Shown: positions 47,996 to 59,453, numbered from the stretch's first letter. The stretch: DNA of 64,000 nucleotides from Ustilaginoidea virens (GCF_000687475.1 NC_057321.1:2976001-3040000), one strand, 5' to 3'. The notes: a model not told the origin generated them from the letters alone. Translations and numbers: made by a program.

Positions 47996-49357
47996 TCAAG
48001 ATTGCGTCGTACCCGCGACCTCTTGCGTAGTCTCCTCGCTCTCCTCAGCAAAGCGCGTCATGCTGAAATCCGGCGCGCGTCGTCGCCCGATTTTCTGCCC
48101 ATCCTTCTTCTCCCGCCTTACCTGTGCTATGCGCGCCTCCTCCTTTACAAGTTTCTTCTCGCCATCGCTGTCGAGCATCGTGCCCTCCAAGCTGAGGTAG
48201 CTCGTGTCGCCGCTCATGCCCACATCAAAGTTGCGTATCCTGAAGCGAATCCTGCCCTTGACTCTACCTCCGCTACCATCTGTCCAGAAACCCGTGCTGT
48301 GAATCTGCCTCACTACTCCATGATCATCTGCGGTGACGACCGAAGCTGTCTCTTCGAACCCATGCGCCTCAGTGGACTCGTTGGAAACCCACTTCCAGGA
48401 GGGAGGGAGACGTCTAGCCTCGATGGATGCATTGAATCTGCCAAAGCACACGACGCCGATGTGGCCCTCTGTCTGCAGATTGACGCTTCCTTCCATCCAG
48501 GCTCCCCGGCTGGGAACAAAGAGCTCCACATCAGCCGTGATCCAGCCAAATCCCACAGCGTATTCCCTTTTGGATTCGACGGTTGTAACGGTCTCGTCGT
48601 CGGTTGCCGCCCCAGCGCGCCCAGGTTCTGGGCCTACGGAAACATTCTTGTAGTCGAGGAGGACGCCCCGCAGTGAAGGCACGTATTTATTCTGGAGGTG
48701 TTGCAGGTGCTGATGTCGGGCATGTGTTACGGGGTGGGCCCAGCCAACGGGGTATATCGGCTCGTAGAGCGCCACGGTCTGGCTGAAGAACGGGAACTGT
48801 GGATTTGCCGGGATATCTGGCGGATGGTAAATCTTGGAGGAATCCGATGCCGGCGGTTGATCAACGTCCATGGCATCGACGTCAGGCTGCGTCGATACAG
48901 TGTCGCCAGCATGACCTGCGGCATCAACCTCGTCATGCTTCTTCTTCTTCTTCTTCTTGTCCTTCTTGTCGGACTGAGGTTGGACTTTGCTCGGCTCGGC
49001 CAGTGCATCGGGCAGTGGATCTTCCTTGAATCTCTTCTTCTTCTTCTTCTTTTCACTGTCGGGATGGGCGGCATCATCGTTCTCTTGGCGGGGCAACTTG
49101 CGGTCCTTTTGTTTCTTTTTCCCCTGTTCCTTTTCCTTCTTCACGGAAATACCGCTGGGGGTATCATCGGTCCGTCGAACGGCATCTGCCGTGACGCTTT
49201 TTGACTTTTTGTGCTTTCGTTCTCCATCCGCCGTCGCAACGTCTTCCTCTCTGGCGCGCTTTTTTTCCGACTTTGCCGATTTTTCCTTGCTGCTCTTCTT
49301 GTCGTGCTTTGGGGAACCCGGCTCGGGCGATGCGGCCACGGGCATTTTGGCCGCCAT
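47996..49357 (-). CDS. RPA43: DNA-directed RNA polymerase I subunit Rpa43
   Basis: A 453-residue uninterrupted frame from ATG 49357. Rpa43 with Rpa14 forms the stalk of RNA polymerase I and binds the initiation factor Rrn3, so it acts in nucleolar rRNA synthesis. Residues 1-150 are strongly basic with runs of lysine (EKKKKKKRFKED, KKDKKKKKKKH), a likely nuclear/nucleolar localisation tract. Residues about 185-245 match the Rpb7-like N-terminal fold of the family: FPFFSQTVALYEPIYPVGWAHP then YVPSLRGVLLDYKNVSV. Residues about 260-400 form the OB-fold region (VGFGWITADVELFVPSRG, GHIGVVCFGRFNASIEARRLPPSW, IHSTGFWTDGSGGRVKGRIRF). Length and order fit fungal homologues. No intron is needed. Identification is from recognised family sequence, not a search. 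Confidence 0.88.
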   Translation of the reverse strand: MAAKMPVAASPEPGSPKHDKKSSKEKSAKSEKKRAREEDVATADGERKHKKSKSVTADAVRRTDDTPSGISVKKEKEQGKKKQKDRKLPRQENDDAAHPDSEKKKKKKRFKEDPLPDALAEPSKVQPQSDKKDKKKKKKKHDEVDAAGHAGDTVSTQPDVDAMDVDQPPASDSSKIYHPPDIPANPQFPFFSQTVALYEPIYPVGWAHPVTHARHQHLQHLQNKYVPSLRGVLLDYKNVSVGPEPGRAGAATDDETVTTVESKREYAVGFGWITADVELFVPSRGAWMEGSVNLQTEGHIGVVCFGRFNASIEARRLPPSWKWVSNESTEAHGFEETASVVTADDHGVVRQIHSTGFWTDGSGGRVKGRIRFRIRNFDVGMSGDTSYLSLEGTMLDSDGEKKLVKEEARIAQVRREKKDGQKIGRRRAPDFSMTRFAEESEETTQEVAGTTQS

Positions 49358-51810
49358 TTGTGTCGGTGCTGCGGAGTGGTTGTAGATGGCTTGATATGTT
49401 GGTAGTGGTGTTTCTTCAAATTTTTTCTGGGCAAGGTAGGTGGTTCCTTATCGATTATCCGGGCCTGCATAGTGGGGCATCTTGACCGCATCCGTCACTG
49501 GCCGCAGCCTTGACAGATTGTGAATTGTTTTTGTTTCCCTTCTTTTTGGAGGTATTTCGTCGGCATGACAGCGTTGGTTGAAAATTGTAGAATAAATGGC
49601 AGTAGTGCCATAGTTTGGATTTATGGCGGGAAATTCTGACGGTATCTAATCGTCTACACACGGGCCTATTTGCAAACATGTTTTGCAGCGGTATTGACGT
49701 CCGTAGGCGACCTGCAAGTTTTTTGCAGCCACGTACCTGCCCCTGCCCGTTGCTCATTTTGCGCAGCGTTGCAGGAATGGTGAACAAGTGCGCCCGTTGG
49801 TCGGGTGTCTTTTTCCCAAGAACATGTAGCTCAGCTCGCTGTAGTCAGGAGTGAGTGAACCTTGTAATCTTGACATTGGGGACACTGGATGATGGATGGT
49901 GTTTCATGCACCACATGGGCAAATCGATCGCGTCCACTCGTCTCTGTAGTGGTCTGCCAAACAGAGTTGAGACAAATGGCCAGTCAGACTTACTTGGAAG
50001 ACTTTGCCAGGATACATGGCACCGGGCTGTTCCAATCGCTCCCCGGTGGCCAGATGCTCATGGTCCGTCACAGGCTGTCCGCGTAAGAGAAAAGCCACAA
50101 GCTTGATCAAGGGCGTGGGGTCATGCGACGCATTTTTAGGGAGAGACAAGCAGTTGACATAAGTTTAACCCTTCAGTTGACTCGAGAAGCAAACGCGCCA
50201 AGTCTGGGGATCCTACAACATGATTGGCACAGCAATATCAGGTTCTTGTGTAGTGTAAAGAACAAGAGTAAATTTTGAAATGTGCATGGGCGTCAATTAT
50301 AGTACAGACAAGTGCTCCTTCGTTTGTCATTGTACGGATACCGAGGGGAGTTATTTCAGGCAGTTTGACCTGCCAGGGAAAAGCCAGGGATCAAACGGAT
50401 TGAAGACGTGCTGCTACTCGTGCCACGCCCCTGCCTTTTTAGGAAGTGCCTGCAAGGGCGGAATAATCCCCCTAAAATGAGGTGGCGCATGGAGCCTAAA
50501 CGCTAGGGCAGAGACATATACATACCCGCTGCAGGCCTGGGGCATTACATATCCATGGCCACGATGCAGCAGCAGAGCCCAGGCCATCACTATCAAATGC
50601 ACCAACAAGATGCCCTCCTGACAAGACAGCCAGCGAGCGCCCTTGCCCGAATTCGCTCAATTCGAGTCGACGGTTTCCTCAACGTGAACAAAGGTGGATG
50701 ACAAGGCGCTCTCCTCCGAATCCGGAATCAGCCACAACAAAGGGAACCCGCGCAGGCATCTACATCCCTGGCCTAGGGACTTCCGAGGCAGAGAATTAAG
50801 GTCCTGCTTAGACTACAGCGTGGAAATGCCCTGTTTCGCGTCCGGCTGCGGTCCGCGTTCGCCGAGACACTTGGAACCCGGGAATGTCGGGTGCTTTGCC
50901 AAGTTTCCCCTTTCAACGCTGAGCTTGGTGCGAGGTTACAATGGCGGGCGCCAAACTGGCATGCACCGTGGCAGCCGTTCCCGAGCGTCAGCCGAATCGC
51001 ACCCTGCAGCTCAGCTGTAATGGACGCAGCGGGAGCGGCTACGACGGACCTTGCTTCACGCCTTCCACCAGACATCTTGGGACCTGGCCCCGTCTCTGCT
51101 GCGACTTGGCAACTACAGCGGTGAATACGCGCTCGAGCGACGAAAACGCGGGACGGCGCAATAGCGAAAAGTTTTGGGGGCTTTGTACTCCATACTACTT
51201 GTCGGCACTCGGTATGCCGGCTGAAAGCGTGCCTTGTTCAATGACACCGCCGCTCGTGGCATTAGAGTTTCGTCATGCGTGTTTCAAGCACCCCGCGGAA
51301 AGAACCGAGAGGGAACGGACCAATGGCGGGCTATTCAGAAGGAAGCGGCGCAACTGCAGAAACAGATCCCTTTGTGGCGCTTCTTATGTGCTCCAGTTCA
51401 TATGTCCCATGAGGCAGCCCTGCCTGGGACTGAAGACTAGGGCAGGTCCAGGGCGTTTGCCTTTGCAACATGTGTTCAGCATTCTGTATACCATGGCCTG
51501 GCTTCTTGGTCCCAGACATACGACTATAAGTAATTCTCCGATTCCTTTTGCCGGATGTAGGAAGCACGCAGGTTGCAAGAGCCCATCTCATTTCGGGCCA
51601 AATCGACATTTCAAACACATTCCCTTGTTGATTTTTTTTTTCAGTAAATCTTCTTGTATACACTCTCTACAAAAAGACCCTGGTGGTTTGTACAGTCCTT
51701 TATAAACATATCAGCCGAGCAGGCAGTCTTGGTCCGATCCCTTCTGGATCACGTATTCCGATTCCCTAACACCTCAGAGCACAAATATCTCTTCTCTCTC
51801 TTTCTATAAA
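49358..51810. other. Long intergenic region
   Basis: 2.45 kb between RPA43 and the secreted-protein gene, on whose side it ends in a promoter. The longest plus frame, 50941-51705, has an ATG but an amino-acid composition typical of noise and runs through the TATA region. A short stretch at about 49978-50086 (MASQTYLEDFARIHGTGLF, continuing to HRLSA) looks protein-like but is isolated. No RNA gene recognised. Confidence 0.5.
51701..51706 (+). promoter_or_regulatory. TATA box of the secreted-protein gene
   Basis: TATAAA 110 bp upstream of the ATG at 51811, followed by a CT-rich tract (51788-51805) of the kind found near transcription starts of strongly expressed fungal genes. Confidence 0.55.
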
Positions 51811-52473
51811 ATGCGTTTCCCAATCATTGCTATCGTCATCTCGGCTACTGCCGTACCTGCCGCCTCTATTCCCGCCCGGCGTGGTCAGAGTGCCAGCATG
51901 ACCCCCCACGATCAATATTCCTCATCCGTCGGAGTCCTGGGCTGCAAGATCAACACCAACCGAGTTGCCTACTGGCCCGGCATGCCTGACTGCAGTAACA
52001 TATGCGTCAAAGTCTCCTACCAGGGCCGAAGTGTTAACCTCCTGAGAATCGACCAATCCGGCGGCGCTCATGACATCTCCTACGATGCCTGGAACTACCT
52101 CGCCTTTGGCAAGTCAGCCAAGGAAGAGCCCCATATGGGCGGGGGTATCACCATGCAGTTCGAGGACGTCCCTGCGGCAGAGTGCAAGCACCTTTTGGAC
52201 GACGGCAAGCTGCCTCTGCAGGCCGCCGGCAGCATGCCCTTCCTTGTCAGTTGTCTCGCGCAAAAGGACAGCTGGGTCGCCAAGAATCACCAGCTCTACA
52301 ACATTGCCACGGCGACATGCACATTGGGCCATGACGAGAAGTGCTCCTTTACTGGTAACAACGGCGCCAATCAGCCCATGTGCCCCCACATGTTGAACGA
52401 CCCGGCAAAGCTTAACCAGGCCGTGGTCAACATTGCCTACGGCACTGGCAAGGAAGTTGCTGCTTTGCAGTAG
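51811..52473 (+). CDS. Secreted cysteine-rich protein with barwin / double-psi beta-barrel-like fold
   Basis: 220 residues from ATG 51811. Residues 1 to about 18 (MRFPIIAIVISATAVPAAS) are a signal peptide; an Arg-Arg pair at 23-24 could be a Kex2-type propeptide site. The mature part has eight cysteines (45, 61, 65, 125, 148, 170, 178, 191), enough for four disulfides. VLGCKINTNRVAYWPGMPDC followed by LLRIDQSGGAHDISYDAWNYL resembles the barwin-like / double-psi beta-barrel secreted proteins common in plant- and insect-associated ascomycetes, some of which are induced on the host. No catalytic residue set could be assigned, so the role is open: cell-wall interaction or effector. It stands alone between two long gene-poor stretches and has a good TATA box and CT-rich leader. 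The fold is an inference from motif pattern. Confidence 0.78.
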   Translation: MRFPIIAIVISATAVPAASIPARRGQSASMTPHDQYSSSVGVLGCKINTNRVAYWPGMPDCSNICVKVSYQGRSVNLLRIDQSGGAHDISYDAWNYLAFGKSAKEEPHMGGGITMQFEDVPAAECKHLLDDGKLPLQAAGSMPFLVSCLAQKDSWVAKNHQLYNIATATCTLGHDEKCSFTGNNGANQPMCPHMLNDPAKLNQAVVNIAYGTGKEVAALQ

Positions 52474-54037
52474 ATGGTTGGGGGGGAGGTGACGCTGGTA
52501 TATAGTCGATCAGGGGGGTTACATCACCCCTCACTGTAATATAGGGACCTCATGTCGGCGGAGAGCCGCGAATGTATATAGATGATCATACGCTTGGCTT
52601 GTAGTTCAAGACAGTTTTGCACCTGTGTGCGTCTAATGTGGTGATGTGGGCGATGTCCTTCATTACATGAGACCAACTAGCGTTCCCGGCGACTTGCGAG
52701 CAACATACTGTACATGTAGGTGCAGCTTTTGTACCGGACCAGGGTTTGAGCCAATAGAAAGCCGTATATAAAAGGGTACGTCAGCAGGCGATGAAATAGT
52801 ATAGTAGCAGAAGTACCCACAATATCCAGAGCTACAAAGTCCTACATCCCACTCCTCATAAGATATAACGCGCTATAGGGCGGTTTCAGCTAATTTAGCT
52901 ATAGAAAACACGCAATATGCCCTTATTAATAGGCCTTATTTAGCAGTTATACCTCCTTATATCAGTCATTAGCAGGCATATAGTAGATACTATAGGTACC
53001 AATTTAAGGATTTTAGTGGTTAATGTTTGGCAGTCCAGTAGGAAGGAGGTACCTGCTAGGTATCTAGCAGAAAGTGGGTCCAGTACAAACGCTGCACCTT
53101 AGCACCTTAAAGGGATAACTGAGGCTAGCTCCCACAGCTCTAGGGTATGCTTTGGGCAGCGCAACCGGGGCATGCCATCAACAGAAGGAAATCTATTATA
53201 TGCGGGCTTACAGGGAGTGTTGCTACTAGGAGTAGGATTTAAGAAGGTTGAGATGAAGGGATAGCAGAGAAGCTAGGGTATCGGAATGCTTGGGGTAGAC
53301 ATTATTCACGGGCATGGAATGGTTAACAAATGTGGTGCTGTAAATTGTAGGCAGGAGTGTTTTCGCCCGACTACATGCATTAGGTACCTAAGGCAACTAG
53401 CACGGTTTTTCCCTCCTCAATCAGCGAGGGATTGTACTAGATATTTAGTTCGCTTTGGCCGACTGACTGGCGTAATTAATAATCATCAATGCTATATGGT
53501 AAAAATTGACCAAATGTCATGCAAGGAGTACTTCGCCTCGGTTCCTAAAAAGGTAGCTCGCGAGAAGTGGCGGCACTGCTGCGCTGCACAATTGCAGGAT
53601 CCATGTCGGATTCCGTCCCCGCGTATTCCCCTACGATGCGCTATAATAATCTAGCGTCTGACGTGCGTCTGGCGCGCGTCTGGGGCAAAGCACTGTCAGG
53701 GTCTGGTCAACTCCCTTAGGTACCTGGTAGGTACATGTACGGAGTACTCCGTATTGTATTGACATGCACGTACCAGACCGTACTACCGAGTGCCCCGTCC
53801 CAGTTGTCATCCACGTGCGTCTCGGCTCGTGCTTAATGTAGGTACCTTGATGCCAGCACTCCGCATTTACGTGCCATTTGCGCTCCCCGCCAGGGCAGAA
53901 AAACGTCGACATTGAAACTTTTGCCTTTCCGACGACCCAGCTGTACTGTGCAGGGCGAGCTCTTTCAAACCGCTTTCCGCTCCCTCTGGACGTATCAGCA
54001 AGAGGTGCATCGCCCTTGATTGCAGCGCAAAGCCCCA
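52474..54037. other. Intergenic region with an AT-rich RIP-like island
   Basis: After the secreted gene's 3' region, about 52,740-53,280 turns AT-rich and TpA-rich with TAG/TTA words like the left transposon block, suggesting a small decayed repeat. A 122-codon frame at 53286-53654 lacks recognisable features. A perfect 16-bp palindrome (TACGGAGTACTCCGTA) lies at 53738-53753. The last 400 bases are probably the RIB1 promoter. Confidence 0.5.
53738..53753. repeat. Perfect palindrome TACGGAGTACTCCGTA
   Basis: 16 bp, self-complementary. Related words occur at 46384-46396 (GGAGTACTCCGTA) and 55453-55476 (TACGGAGTA and CGGAGTAC). Confidence 0.8.
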
Positions 54038-55300
54038 ATGACGAGGAGGCATCTGCATCTGCGCCGGGACTACGCGACAATGCCTTCCAACTCGTACCCT
54101 GAGCTCGGCGACGCCAACCAACAACTGCCGTCGTTTTACTCGCCGCTCCCGTCCCCCGCAGATGCTCCCACGAGGAACCGCCCTGATCAGCGTCTTCACG
54201 AACCGCTCGATGAGCTATCCCTCACCCACAGCGCCGACCCGCGTGCCACAGTCCCCGACGCCAATGCGACGCAACCGCCTCCGCCGTCGCTGCTCTCCCC
54301 CGCCTTCACCCCGCCGCAAACCCCCGGGACACAAACCCCAACGACGGCCGCACCACGCGGTGTTCCCGTTGACAGCTCAATCCCCAACGGAGGATGCGGC
54401 AACAAGCGACCCAAGCTGCTCCAGGCGTTGCCCGAGGTGCAATGCATCGTCCGCGCACGCATCCCGACCGTCTCCGGCACCGAAATGTTCCTGCATCTCT
54501 ACACCAACAACGTAGACAACAAGGAGCACCTGGCCATCGTCTTTGGCAAACACATCCGAAGCAAGAGCCTAGACGCCCCTCGTCAGGGCGAGACAGAAAT
54601 GGACCGCATGATTCGCGGCGCCTATACCGGCAGATTGTACCCCGGCCGAACGACAAGTGGCATCGAGGCCGCGCAACACCGACCTGCCACTCCGTCCTCG
54701 TCGTCCAACTCCGCCTCTGCCACCCAGCCGCCATTGGTGCGCATCCACTCGGAATGCTACACGGGGGAGACGGCCTGGTCCGCGCGGTGTGACTGTGGCG
54801 AGCAACTCGACGAAGCCGCTCGACTGATGGGTCTTCCGGGCCATTCCTCCGGCGGCATCATCGTCTACTTGCGCCAGGAGGGACGCGGCATCGGCCTCGG
54901 CGAAAAATTAAAGGCGTATAATCTGCAGGATCTGGGGTCGGATACCGTAGAGGCCAACCTGCTGCTACGACACCCTGCCGACGCGCGGAGCTACGGACTG
55001 GCTACGGCCATGCTGCTGGATCTCGGGCAAACCGAAATCAAACTGTTGACAAATAACCCGGATAAAATCAGGGCAGTCGAAGGTCCCAACAGGGAGGTTG
55101 TGGTCAGGGAAAGAGTTGCCATGGTGCCATTGAGCTGGAAAGGTAAGAAGGGCTTTCAAAGTGACGAAGTGCAGGGCTATCTCAAGACAAAGGTGAGTTT
55201 TCCTCGGCCACGCAGTCATGTGTTCTTTCGGTGGCAGGGCTAACTTGTTGAAATGTAGATAGAAAAGATGGGACACATGCTAAGTATGGATGGGTCGTAG
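54038..55300 (+). CDS. RIB1: GTP cyclohydrolase II, riboflavin biosynthesis
   Basis: Coding in two exons, 54038-55192 and 55259-55300, joined across a 66-bp intron (GTGAGT to TAG); the second exon gives [13 protein letters not shown]. The product is 398 residues from ATG 54038; ATG 54080 ([11 protein letters not shown]) is an alternative giving 384. The enzyme opens GTP to 2,5-diamino-6-ribosylamino-4-pyrimidinone 5'-phosphate, the first step of riboflavin synthesis. Seen: zinc ligands [14 protein letters not shown] (Cys near 240, 251 and 253), the catalytic loop [20 protein letters not shown] (near 275-295), [18 protein letters not shown] and [13 protein letters not shown] near 337-348. The first 125 or so residues are Pro/Thr-rich and probably disordered, as in other filamentous fungi. 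No DHBP synthase is fused. Confidence 0.93.
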
Positions 55301-55739
55301 TGGCGGCTATGAGACTCCAAGTCAAGGAATTGTATGTATATAGCAGATTTTACGTTGGCACGGCCGGGCGTAAAAGTTAGAGTTGATCTTTTCAACCTTC
55401 AATTCCCATGCGTCTTGAAAATTGAAAAAATACCCCCTGTATGTATGGTAACTACGGAGTAGTCCGCACGGAGTACACACGCCACATACATAGTACATAG
55501 TGGAAAGCCCTGGGCACTGTGCCACGAGTGGACCCATTTAATTTTCCCTTCAATCGCAATGGCTTTTTTCCCGTGAATCGTGCCATTTTCGTCCCCCTTT
55601 CTTCACCCAACTCGTTCCATGTACGGCGCCCACTAACAAGCGTTTTCATTGCGTGCAGAGACCTGTGGTCTCAACTCCAGCCGCGGTTCTCAGCATCTCC
55701 GAACCCCATCTCGCAGCATCGCGCCGCCATGTCGTGACC
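55301..55739. other. Intergenic promoter region upstream of the coilin-like gene
   Basis: 439 bp holding the RIB1 3' end and the next gene's promoter. It includes repeated CGGAGTA words at 55453-55476. A two-codon upstream ORF, ATG-TCG-TGA, lies at 55729-55737. Confidence 0.5.
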
Positions 55740-58378
55740 ATGTCGCCGCATGACATCAGGTTGCGCCTCACCATCAGACGGCATGGCGTCCCCGAGGTGA
55801 AGCTCGTCTGGCCATGTGCTCGTTCTGCAGACTTGAGCATCGCCACACTCGTCAGCCAGGTCAATGAAGTGGTCCCCCTCGAAAGCAGTGATTGGGGCCT
55901 GGAGGACTATACCGTTGAGCTGGCGGATGACGGTAGCGGAAGCTACGAATTCTTGCATTTCCAGATTGTCGGGCAGATCTTGAAGGATGAAGATCACGTC
56001 GTGTTTGTCAACCTGCGTTATTGCTTACTTCTAAGCATCACCGGGGGTGATTTGCTGCGGCTAACTCGCCTTGCAGAATCCGCTCTCTTTCGACAGACGA
56101 CCTTAGACGGCGCCGTCTCAGCGGACGACACCAGATCTCCTCGGATGGCAAACACCTCGTTGACGGAGTGGCCTTTGGGCGACCACGGCTGCGCGCACCA
56201 CGCGATCGGCCTGCTCTGGAGCTCCCTCCGCGGAAGAGAGCGCGAACTGATCAACAGGAAACGGTGGAGCCTGAGCAGCCGCTCATGCTCGAAGCACCGC
56301 CGGGACACGGAAATGAAAACCACGATGAGCGGGTGGAAAATCAGCTCGGTTCCGACAGTGAAGACTTTGAGCCCTCTCAGAACGCAACGAGTGCGTCCAG
56401 CGCCAGCGCCAGCGCCAGCGGAGACGAAAGCTCGGACTATCCCGCAGCGGAATGTTGCTCAAAGTGGAATGATGGTCCCATGGAGCGCCAATTCGCCCTA
56501 AAAACGGCATATCCGTCTTTATCGTTTGTGGCTATCGAAACGGAGCTGCTGCGGCAGCGACAAGATCTGAAAAAGACGTACGATGCTTTGAAGCGCACGA
56601 TTACTCCGAGCCTGAATTTTGGCGAGATGCTGGATTGGATGGTCACAAGGCAATTGGAGCAAAGCGAGGCTTCGCCAGTGCAGGAGCAGCCGCAGGACAT
56701 CTTCAACCGCCAACCACTCTCAAAGAAGCCACTTATCGAGGAAATTCCCAGTGAGCCTGAAGCAGAAAAGTCCAGCTCGGATGAAGCTTCATCAGAAGAC
56801 TCGTCAGATGAAGAAGACTCTTCGGATCAAGAAGACTTGTCAAAAAAGGAGGAAGCCTTGTCGGATGAAGAAGAAGACTCGTCAGATGAAGAAGAATCAT
56901 CGGATGAAGAAGAATCATCGAATGAAGAAGAATCGTCGGATGAAGAAGACTCGTCGGATGAAGAAGACTCGTCGGATGAAGAAGACTCGTCGGATGAAGA
57001 AGACTCGTCGGACATGAAAGACACGTCGGTTTACAAAGACCCCTCGGTCGAAGATGACTCCAGCTCCGACGACAATGATACCGAGTCGGATCACGGCAAC
57101 ATATCTGAAAGTAGCAATGATTCAAGCCATGGTTCCAGCGGCAGTAGCTCAAGTGATTCAGGAGATGAGCCTCAGGTGGAATCTGCGAAAGAAGCTCCAC
57201 AGACTCGACCGGAGAGCGAACCGCATCAAGGCCTTACAAGAACGCAAAAAAGGAACGCTCGGCGCCGGAAGAAGAAAGCTCTGGATGCCCTGAAAGGCTC
57301 TAACCTCCTCTCCAGAGATGCCGAGCTCCTGGCTCGGAAAGAGGCACTCCTCAAGTCCTTGACAAAGACCACTTCACCAGCAAAAATCCAACAACCGGTG
57401 ACTAACGGGGAGAAAGCCGATGAGCCGCCGCAGGGTCCTCAGGATGCGCCTTCAGCGACCCCAGATCTGTCCTCGACTCAGCGGTCAAGTCGAGTGGATA
57501 TAGGGGCAGGCAGAAGAATGGTGTTCGGCGCGCTTGGGCTGAAGAATCCCAAATCGGAAGCGGACGAAGAGCGCATCAAGCAGCAACTCATGCAAGACAT
57601 AAGACCACGCAATAAACCTCAGCCTGTTGAAGCTGTGGACAACAACAACAACAACAACAACAACACCCCCAAGGAGTCTGCTAAGCAAGAGGGCGACCCG
57701 GACGCGTGGAGATGCAAGGTAACATACCGAGCTGTTGAATGCTGTCACGAGGGCATGGTGCTGTCAGAGCCTCCTTTCCCCTTTGTGCAGCGATGGGATC
57801 CTCAGCAGCAGTATGGGTCGATGCGCAAACGGAAAAGGGCATATGAAGAATACGCCGGCAACGACTATGAGCAGGACGAGTCATTCCAAGACGCGCCAGC
57901 CACAAGTGCCGAGGAAGAAGGACGCGAGGATATTGCCGAAGCCCAGAGTGCGGAACCCGCTTTCAACGAGGCCAAGGACCATGTCGAGGACAAGCAAGAC
58001 CTTCCCAAGCTGCCCGACGACGTGAGCAGCCTGGCAGTGCTGGAGAAGGGCGCTGCCAAGGAGGGCATGGTTATAACTTGGAAACGGATCATCATGTCAA
58101 AAGCCACGCAGTGGCAGCCGGTCGTGGCACCAGCCACGGCAGAGGTACTGGCAGGTGGGTGCGAGTCCAGCTTGGAGGTGCGTCTCGCCTTTAGAGACCG
58201 GGAATACAAGGACAAGGTGTTGGACGACAAGGGTCAGCGCGTCTACGACAAGTTTGAGGCGCCGGATCTTGAAGATGAGGACGATGAGGACGAAGATGAT
58301 GGCTGCAGGACCGTGTTGTGGGAGGAGATGATGGACCCAAGAATTGTGGCGGCTACGTCGGCGTGGAAGGACGGCTGA
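55740..58378 (+). CDS. Coilin-like acidic nuclear protein
   Basis: Two exons, 55740-56002 and 56077-58378, across a 74-bp intron (GTTTGT to CAG, branch site CTAAC at 56061), giving 854 residues. Residues 5-95 (RLRLTIRRHGVPEVKLVW, LVSQVNEVVPLESSDWGLED, then VVIRSLSTDDLRRRRLSGRH across the splice) form a ubiquitin-like N-terminal domain resembling coilin; a basic patch LPPRKRARTD follows. Residues about 318-420 are Ser/Asp/Glu repeats of the unit SSDEED, a likely CK2 target. Then come a basic segment (TRTQKRNARRRKKKALD), eight asparagines from an AAC run, and a C-terminal Tudor-like region (KVTYRAVECCHEGMVLSEPPFPF, FVQRWDPQQQ). Probably a nuclear/Cajal-body-type scaffold; the function in fungi is not established. 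A very acidic C-terminus (DLEDEDDEDEDDG) completes it. Confidence 0.8.
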
Positions 58379-59451
58379 TTCGGCTGAGGACCGCAAGCAC
58401 GTCTACAGGTGGATGGGCTGAGGGAATTGCACAATCACGCAGTCGCATTCGCATGGTTTGGCGTTGGGTTTGATACCATGAGCATTTTGGGGCTCACAAA
58501 CAAAAAGCTGACACTGCAGCGTTGGTTTGCGTCCATTAGCTGCGTAGAAGAAACATGGCATCCAACTCGATGCCTCTGGTCTCGTTCAAGAGACTTTGAA
58601 GGATCCTGACGCAAGAGCATAGGTTGCCCTCATTTACGTGATGAGGTGTGCCAACGGGGTATCTGGCTTTCTTGGCTTGTTCTGTAGAGGCATGAGTAGA
58701 AGCAGTAGTGGTTGCCTTACACCTCGCATCGAGTAGGCTGACTTTGGAAACATTTATTCTACAATGGTTATAGAAGCCATCAGAAATAAGCACACGTAGA
58801 GAGAAATATTTCCCCGCTGGATACATGCAAGGTGATAAAGAATCCTGGGCCAGGGTCTGTCCAAGTTCTTGTCCTCGGACCAGAGCCTAACCTGGACCCT
58901 GGGTATTCACCACGGCAGCTACGTTGTCGGGTTCTTGCCACTGGAGAAACGAGCGAGCGCGGGCATCTCGGCACGGCAAACAAAACCGCTGCACCAGGCA
59001 GCAGGCAGCAAGGATGTCCGTGCCGTCTTCTCCCGCCGGACTTGGCCGTCTGCACACGTCCGTCGCTGGCGCGCGCTGGCGCGCGCTGGCGCGAGACGCC
59101 CACCGAAAAAGTCGACTGCCTGGACCTCCAACGTCGAAGGGCCCAGGTGGCGCGGACAGGGCCCGAAGCAACAACGCACTCGACGCCAGCTCCTCGTGCG
59201 ACTTCGAGTCTGCGCACGACGGCCCGTCACCAACCAGTCAAGTCGTGGGCAATCGGTCCGTAAGACGGAGGAATTCGCTGGCAGACAGAGCAGGGGGGCC
59301 TTGGCGTTTGACGCGAAGGGAAGCCGAAAAAGGCGGGGGTGGCAGGACCAAGACATTCCTTGGTACATTGCATGTTTCTTGGCGTCGAAAGCAGCAGCGC
59401 GGCAGCAGCAAGTCGAATGAATGGGAATGGGAACGGCCTAGTTTCATCGGC

Positions 59452-59453
59452 GG

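Noticed and set aside
49978..50086. Protein-like stretch MASQTYLEDFARIHGTGLF
   Set aside because: Only about 36 codons, with no partner exon found on either side; possibly a gene relic but not supportable.
50941..51705. 254-codon plus-strand frame
   Set aside because: Translation looks like noise (Cys/Arg/Pro-rich with no pattern) and it runs through the TATA box region of the secreted-protein gene.
53286..53654. 122-codon plus-strand frame next to the AT-rich island
   Set aside because: No recognisable motif, odd composition; not called.
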